Assembly: GCA_023014365.1 (NCBI GenBank)
Contig: JAEBUN010000011.1
Location: 124,001-188,000 of the forward strand
DNA length: 64,000 nt
Source: Lepiota brunneoincarnata
Taxonomy: Eukaryota > Basidiomycota > Agaricomycetes > Agaricales > Agaricaceae
Direction: 5' to 3'
Part shown: piece after piece, positions 58,634-64,000 of the stretch
Layout: each line of letters begins with the position of its first letter
Position numbering within the stretch: position 1 is the first letter of the stretch
Made by a program: the position numbers and the translations under genes
Notes under the pieces: generated by a model
Database searches by the model: none
Seen by the model: only the letters and a program-made list of their open reading frames with translations
What the model was told of the DNA's origin: nothing

Positions 58634-60517
58634 CTACGATGAAAGCATCAGGGATGAATCGTTTATGTTCCAAATGCCATGGGGGGTCTCTATCGTAGTT
58701 AATGCTGTAAGTTGTTCCTGTAATTTAACGGCAAATTCCCTATCTTGATCCATTGATGTTCTACACAACCAAGTCCGGATGCTAAGCTCACGAACAGCCG
58801 GAAAGCTTTTCAATAGCTCGAAAAAGTAGTCCTTCAAGTCTGGTAAGTGCGAGGATACGTGGAAGTTGAATGAAGTACTCACATAGAGATTTGGCATCAG
58901 TGAATCCACACGGAAAGTCACCACTTCCATCCTCGAGGTTAAATCCTCCACAAGCAGGGAACATGAGCAGGCAGAACCGCTCATGTCCTCATAGTGCCCT
59001 GAGATGTTGTCAGGGAACTCGAATTCCAGCTTTATGCCCTTAATATGGTGCGCAAAGATATTTCTAACCACATGTGTCATACCTCTGACCTTCTGGCATA
59101 CCAGAGACGGGTCGGATGCTAGGGTCATAGACCACGGTTCCACTGCACTGATGCATAACCTTTCGAGATTCGGATTGTTGCCTAATGCCCAGGCAAAATT
59201 CGGTGATGTTTCGAGGATTCGGATGGATGGTGGGATAGTGTTTGGGTGGGTGTTCTGCATTGGCCTGTTGTGGGGGTCCCAGCTGGGAAGGGCAGGTGGG
59301 TGTACTGTCATGAATGGGTATGTTGTTGCAATCTTGGTCAACTGAGGATGACGTCTGTAGAGGCTAGGGGGTATCGTAATGTGATCATCACTGAGCACAT
59401 GCATAGTATGAACATTCTTGAGGTCAACTTGGTGCCAGGCAGCTCTGTACCCACGGTGATGGTAAACCCATAGTACGGAGACAAATGGATTCACCAACAG
59501 CGGTTGGAGAATGCTTGATAGCGACCTGGGCCCTGTATGCCAGAACACCGTACCGATCTCAACCTTTGAGGCTCGGACCGGTGGGATATATGTGTGGGTC
59601 CCGGGTGGCCCCTCAAGCGAAGGTGCTATCCTGGTAAGTACAGTATCGTTGCGGAGTACCAACCCAAAGCTGAAGAGCCGTTTCTTGGTTCCAGCAGCTT
59701 GCAAGAGGTCCTTCAAAACAGGGATCGTATGTGGTTCATGAAGAAGTCCTATCTCCTCGCAGTAGAGATGAATTCGTAAGTCAGAGATCTTAGCCGCATT
59801 TCGGATCATCTGACAAACACTCTGATTACATGCAAGCAGATTGAACAAGTCGCAATCGAGGCTGACGTCCTCGAGGTAGGGGAGGAGGATCGAGGAGAGG
59901 AAAGTGATATCTTCTCTGGTGACCGGTGTTCCTACCAACCTGATTCTGGTAGAACCGAAGCGATCCTCAAGCATCCCCTTTTCCTCGAGCCTCAAGCGGT
60001 AGACGTCCATAGTGCAACCAATGAAGATATCATCCGCGCGCGCTAGGGAGATCAACTCTTGATCGTCAACTTCACCAAATATCTTCAAAAGGAGTTCATC
60101 GGGTAACATTGGTTGTATCTGATGTGGGCATCAATTGCGACAACTCCGAATTAAGTTCTCAAAGACAAACCTTCCTCGCTTCACAGATCGTGGGACTCAG
60201 TAACTGTTCGGCTTTCTCGGAATTCTAATGAGAACTTGTCAGTCAATTACTTGTTTTCGTGCTTGTGACTTACCAATTTTCGCTTTTTTTCGGACTCATT
60301 TCTCTCGATCTCTGCGGATGCCTTCCGCTTGCCTAAGGTACAACCATTACTGAAGGCCTGCTTCATGAGATTCATGACATCAAAAAGCTGTAAGGTGCGT
60401 CAGCGTATTCTGAATTTCCAGCATGCGAGCTACTACCTGTCCAGCAGCTCCTCCTGTGTTGATGAAACCCAACCGACAGGGGTTGCCAAGAAAGGCCGAA
60501 GCGATGGTAAAGTGCAT
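58634..60517 (-). CDS. F-box-like protein with upstream alpha-helical exons
   Basis: Four minus-strand exons: 60437-60517, 60274-60387, 60171-60224 and 58634-60118. Exon 1 starts at an ATG with an upstream in-frame stop: MHFTIASAFLGNPCRLGFIN then TGGAAGQ. Exon 2 gives LFDVMNLMKQAFSNGCTLGK and a basic KKRKL (possible nuclear signal). Exon 4 opens IQPMLPDELLLKIFGEVDDQ then ELISLARAD, an F-box-like LPDELLLKIF. About 450 residues of leucine-rich, irregular sequence follow, with no regular repeats, as in the large Agaricomycete F-box expansions. Such proteins usually recruit substrates to SCF ubiquitin ligases. Residues before the F-box are not typical and could reflect a fused module. Confidence 0.75.
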
Positions 60518-61086
60518 GTTCCGTTATATGAGCGAGCGGGGAATGTGGTTAATGGAGACTACGTTCGGAGGTGGCTCTCTTAAATTTCGCAGCAAGATAA
60601 TAAGCTACCAATGGTTTCTAAGGGTTGATAAAAAGGTTCATTGGTTTCTAAGGGTTGATAAAAAGGTTTATTTCTGGCCCGACGCTCTTACATAGTTGAA
60701 TATGTCCAAGTCGATGCTCGTTCTTCTTTGGAGGGCTAATTGCTGTGAACGTAAATCTTGATTGTTAGTGCACAATTACCATCCTATCCTGACGTCTGAA
60801 TGAATTTTCAGGCCTCAAACAGGTGATTATTCATTTCGAATGATGATAACCTCAGCAGATGTCACAAGTAAACGCCCTCTTGCTCCGCCCGAATACCTTC
60901 CCCCTGAGTGGGTGATTGTCTTTTTTCACACGTAAGCCGACACCCGCTCCTCCTTTTTGTTACCTTCGTTACCCACTCAGAGATGCCTTGCAGGTAAACC
61001 TCTATTTGTGCGCAGTGGATAGCAATCAGCTAGAATAAAGACTCCTATAATATAAATGACATAGTGGGCCCATTCTGACTTCTACC
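60518..61086. other. Divergent intergenic region with 30-bp tandem duplication
   Basis: tggtttctaagggttgata... (30 bp) occurs at 60612-60641 and again at 60642-60671 with a single difference near its end. 60798-60930 shares words with 58190-58330 (ctcagacctca-like, gagtgggtgattg). The region separates the F-box gene from a plus-strand gene. Confidence 0.7.
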
Positions 61087-61728
61087 ATGGCACCAATCCG
61101 GACTATGTACCACACCCAACGCTGCTTTCCCCCTTCAACTCTTCGACGTCGATTTCCCCTGGAGCGTATGCTCACCCCACCACCAACTACTTTGCGGCGT
61201 AAATACCTCTCAACAGCAATTTCCAGCCCAGAAGCACCCGCAGAAACCGTTCCAAAACCCCAAACAGCCCCCAAGTCCATACCAGCTCTCTTCCATAAGG
61301 CATGCATTGCTAAAGAACAGCATCAAGAAATTATGGTGAGAATGTTCCTTGGCCCGCCACCTCAAATATACTGACCGCCCTAGGAAACTATACAAACGTT
61401 GATATCCACTATGCTGAACCTGGACATCCCATTTGGCAAGCAGAACAGCGCAAACATTGATGACTTATGCTCTCGGGTATCTCTAGCAGTGTCCTTATCT
61501 CTGGTTTATTGAGCTCAACTCTTTTGCTAGATGGCCATTGAATATCCAATACTCGTCCACTTTGAAAACAGCTGGGTGACTAAAGAACTGATTAAACTTG
61601 ACCTCAGTAGGCGACGAAAGAACTCCAGTGGTAAGCTCCTCTTTGTTCTCAGCTGAGCTTACCAGACTACTGTGCTTCTCTCAGGAACCGCCCGTGCTAA
61701 CGCAAGCCCAGATAGACCCTCAGAATGA
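61087..61728 (+). CDS. Hypothetical protein
   Basis: Four exons from the ATG at 61087. Exon 1 is basic and proline-rich (MAPIRTMYHTQRCFPPSTLR ... PPPTTLRRKYLS ... IPALFHKACIAKEQHQEIM). Exon 2 reads ETIQTLISTMLNLDIPFGKQ, exon 3 MAIEYPILVHFENSWVTKEL then IKLDLSRRRKNSS, and the last exon ends NASPDRPSE at 61728. The 'YP-x-L-x-x-F-x-x-x-W-x-x-K/R-(E/D)-(L/M)-I/V-K' stretch resembles a segment found in many Agaricomycete proteins of unknown function. About 160 residues. It may form a pair with the next gene. Confidence 0.6.
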
Positions 61729-62188
61729 TTTACTGTAAGGAGCAGAATTCCGCTGCATGTGGAATCCCACCCTTAGCACACTTTCATTAGGTACCTGTCC
61801 TTAGATACCTGAGCTCCTAGTGACGAGGATGTTGCGCTGCAGTAAGGCCACCTGGGCAACAGCATAACCTGTATTCTATCTTCCTCGTTCAGGTCGCTCC
61901 CTCTTTTCCCTTCAAGTTTCCTTCAATCTCTTCCTTACTCACCCCAGAGTCGTAATGTCAATTTTACGAAGTCGAGAAGATGAGCCAGTGGTTGTTCCAT
62001 TGATCACACCTTGCCCTTATTGTTGGAGTTGGATACGCTTCCCTTCAATGATTTGTATCACTTTGTACTTTTGTATTGTAATAACGTCCTGTTTTGCATG
62101 ACAACAATTATTGTTCTTCCTTTGGTTAAGAGTCCCATCCTGTCGCAACAGTCCCCCAATATCCTTTCTCCTATCTACGACAACAGCT
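61729..62188. other. Intergenic
   Basis: 3' flank of one small gene and promoter/leader of the next, with CT-rich tracts near 61880-61945. No gene seen. Confidence 0.5.
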
Positions 62189-63050
62189 ATGATCGACAAG
62201 ATCCAAGCCTCCCTCCAGAAGGGTCCTGTTAGCGAGTCCACTCTACGCCGGTGTACCAAACTAGCGCTAGAGGGGCTGTGCAATAGGCTTCAGCTCACAG
62301 TCTCGCCCTCAGGAAAGAGGACACATAACCGGACAATAAAATCAGATTATATCAACGCACTTCAAGTGGTATGACGTATGTTTCTTTTGAGTTTGCCAGG
62401 GGTTAATATAACGCAGTATGCTCGCCAGAGGCTCCAGAAACAAGAAGCGGGCAGTGGACATATACCAGTTGGGCCTGGTGACCCTACGGCCACTATCTTT
62501 ACTCCAGATATTGTGATGGAAGTAGAGCCACTTCTAAACCAAACTTGTCAGTGAGTAATACAATGTAAAGTGCACTAGATCTGTTCTAATCGATGAAGTT
62601 CCGAAGAGAACAGTGCTGGCAACCCCTTAGTTCAGCTCACAGAAGATATCCTGAAAGCTCCAATGTTGTTTGTTTTTTTACGCTGTCTTGTCTAGATCTC
62701 TGATTTTCAATAATGAAGGGAGGAGATGACAGAACCAGCAGGGGCTTCAGTCTTGGTTCGGCTGTTCCAAGCAGCCAAAGATTGGAATCCGACTGCAGAA
62801 ATGACATTTAACTTGGAGTCAAATGGTGACCTATACCTAGAGCCAATACGACAAGCCTTTGTACCACAGGGGAAGGTGCAGGTGAGCTGGCAGCACGCTT
62901 CTTAAAGCCATTCCGACTAATAAGTAGGTCATATCCCCGAGGACGTTCCACCCCTTTCACGAATACACACCAGGATTCCTTGTCAGAGAGGATGTTCAGC
63001 TGCTTCTACATGAGGACTATTTACGGGTCGTTATAGCGCCTTTGAAATAA
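62189..63050 (+). CDS. Hypothetical protein with SAP-like N-terminus
   Basis: Multi-exon gene from the ATG at 62189. It starts MIDKIQASLQKGPVSESTLR, then 'LALEGLCNRLQLTVSPSGKR' and TIKSDYINALQVYARQRLQK. The pattern L-x-x-LC-x-x-L-x-L...G-x-x...(K/R)-x-D-(Y/L)-I-x-A-L is close to a SAP DNA-binding helix pair. Later exons read FTPDIVMEVEPLLNQTC, 'LVRLFQAAKDWNPTAEMTF', LEPIRQAFVPQGKVQ and 'HEYTPGFLVREDVQLLLHED', ending IAPLK at 63050. A DNA- or chromatin-binding role is an inference only. Its downstream DNA (63390-63640) matches DNA downstream of the recombinase-like gene. Confidence 0.6.
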
Positions 63051-63773
63051 TGATGGTTGGTACCTGTGTTGTCGGAGCCTAAGATGGGTGTTTAGACCAC
63101 CCTTTGTGTGTTGTGCCTCTCCCCCTTCTCCCCTTCTCATTCCACTTCGTAGCACTTCAACATATGTTCGCTCGCCCGTACAATACAAGCCATCCTCCTT
63201 AACAACTTTTTCCTGATTTGTGTTGAAGGATGATCAGCAAAGGCATCAACAAAATGATGGGGGGGGGGGGAGGGCACGGCTGACGAAATGACCACTTGGG
63301 CCGAGTCCATCGGGAGGTGTAACGAAAGAGGAACAGAGTAAGGACAGTGTGAGGAGAGAGCAAGGGAAGGAGGGTGGAAGGGTCTACTGGCTAGCGAGTT
63401 GCTTGAGCACCCGAACTTTATATGAATCCAAGATAGCTATCTAGGAAACATAGAATATGCTATGAAGGAAAGTCGAGTGACTACGGAAACAATGAGAGGT
63501 AACTATACTAACCAGAGGGCATTGTGCCACCGGAAGTGTTGAGGACAATGCTTAAGTATCCCGAGGTGCGTCGAGAATGATTGAGACAAGAGTGAGGGGA
63601 AGTGCACATGAGGCTACGTGCGAAGGCATGTCCCCTCCCAGCTTTTTATTTGAAGCTCTGCAGAAGATAGATGCTTATCCAACTCAATTCACATTGCTAT
63701 TCATCGAATGAGGCAAATATATTATCAGACAGTTGTAGATATGAAAACGAGCATTAGAGAAGGACAAAGGTAG
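63051..63773. other. Intergenic, contains dispersed repeat
   Basis: A G-run at 63259-63271, then a segment (63390-63640) related to 19840-20070. No gene is seen before the minus-strand stop at 63774. Confidence 0.5.
63390..63640 (+). repeat. Dispersed repeat shared with 19840-20070
   Basis: Same orientation and order of matching blocks as at 19840-20070: gctagcgag(t/g)tgct, gagcaccc, tagaatatg, attgtgccacc, gacaatgc, gtgcg-aggcat. Divergence is moderate with small indels. No coding capacity. Confidence 0.6.
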
Positions 63774-64000
63774 CTAATGTGAACTATCAATATGCATGTG
63801 GAGCTCAGCCTTGGACCAGCTCTCTAGCTGTGCTTTAGCCTGTCGAACTTCCTTGTACCCACACACTCTGTCACGCCACTTATTCAGGGGTAACGGGCCA
63901 TAGGAAGTTTCTCCACTTTTGATGCCCGCGACTCTCTTGATGTAGAAGTCCTCATCTTGGGCGGTCCAATGATTCTGACGCAATCCACATCCCTCCCAAG
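63774..64000 (-). CDS. C-terminal end of a gene running off the right edge
   Basis: Minus-strand frame open from the window edge to a stop at 63774. It reads WEGCGLRQNHWTAQDEDFYI, KRVAGIKSGETSYGPLPLNK, WRDRVCGYKEVRQAKAQLES and a terminal HMHIDSSH. Charged and tryptophan-containing, no TM segment, no family recognised. No start is visible inside the window, so it is partial. Confidence 0.5.
   Translation of the reverse strand, partial: WEGCGLRQNHWTAQDEDFYIKRVAGIKSGETSYGPLPLNKWRDRVCGYKEVRQAKAQLESWSKAELHMHIDSSH

Overview
The window looks like nuclear DNA of a filamentous basidiomycete. Genes are interrupted by many 45-60 bp GT-AG introns, intergenic spacers are short, and the protein families are fungal: Zn2Cys6 regulator, DUF6533-like membrane protein, Chs7 chaperone, GRGG-repeat PAR32/DUF3602, STRIPAK FHA protein and an Agaricomycete-type Tnp2 transposase. 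A Rhizoctonia-like (Cantharellales) member of the Agaricomycetes is my best guess from style alone. I found no convincing tRNA, rRNA or CRISPR. Exon joins were made by eye from splice signals and frame.

Layout. 1-2.4 kb: gene-poor, with palindromic repeats. 2.6-11.3 kb: housekeeping block with a Zn2Cys6 factor, a MAT2B-like reductase, a DUF6533-like membrane protein, a sugar-phosphate/nucleotide-sugar transporter and, divergent from it, an RNase H protein. 11.3-14.6 kb: decayed DNA. 14.66-19.3 kb: a four-exon gene for a ~1472-residue protein with zinc-finger-like modules followed by what I read as a tyrosine-recombinase catalytic core and a very acidic tail; this is the strongest candidate for an under-described system. 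19.3-24.4 kb: accessory DNA with hairpin MITE-like elements and an RS-rich pseudogene. 24.4-32.9 kb: an SPT5/KOW-like gene, a decayed non-LTR retrotransposon and a second KOW-like fragment, suggesting an insertion into or beside that gene family. 33.1-35.4 kb: a ~148-bp satellite, minisatellites and an LTR-like GC-rich block.

35.9-49.7 kb is a second ordinary gene block: a DUF6924-like protein, an FHA/tail-anchor SLMAP-type STRIPAK protein, two Chs7-type chitin synthase export chaperones in the same orientation around a small single-pass membrane protein, and a PAR32-type GRGG repeat protein. 49.8-53.5 kb holds small or uncertain genes. 53.5-57.2 kb is a Tnp2 (CACTA-type) transposase copy carrying at least one nonsense codon. 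58.6-63.0 kb has an F-box-like gene and two small hypothetical genes. The segment after these (63.39-63.64 kb) resembles sequence downstream of the recombinase-like gene. The window ends inside another minus-strand gene.

Overall, conserved gene blocks (cell wall export, STRIPAK signalling, metabolism) alternate with islands built from at least four mobile or repeat classes.
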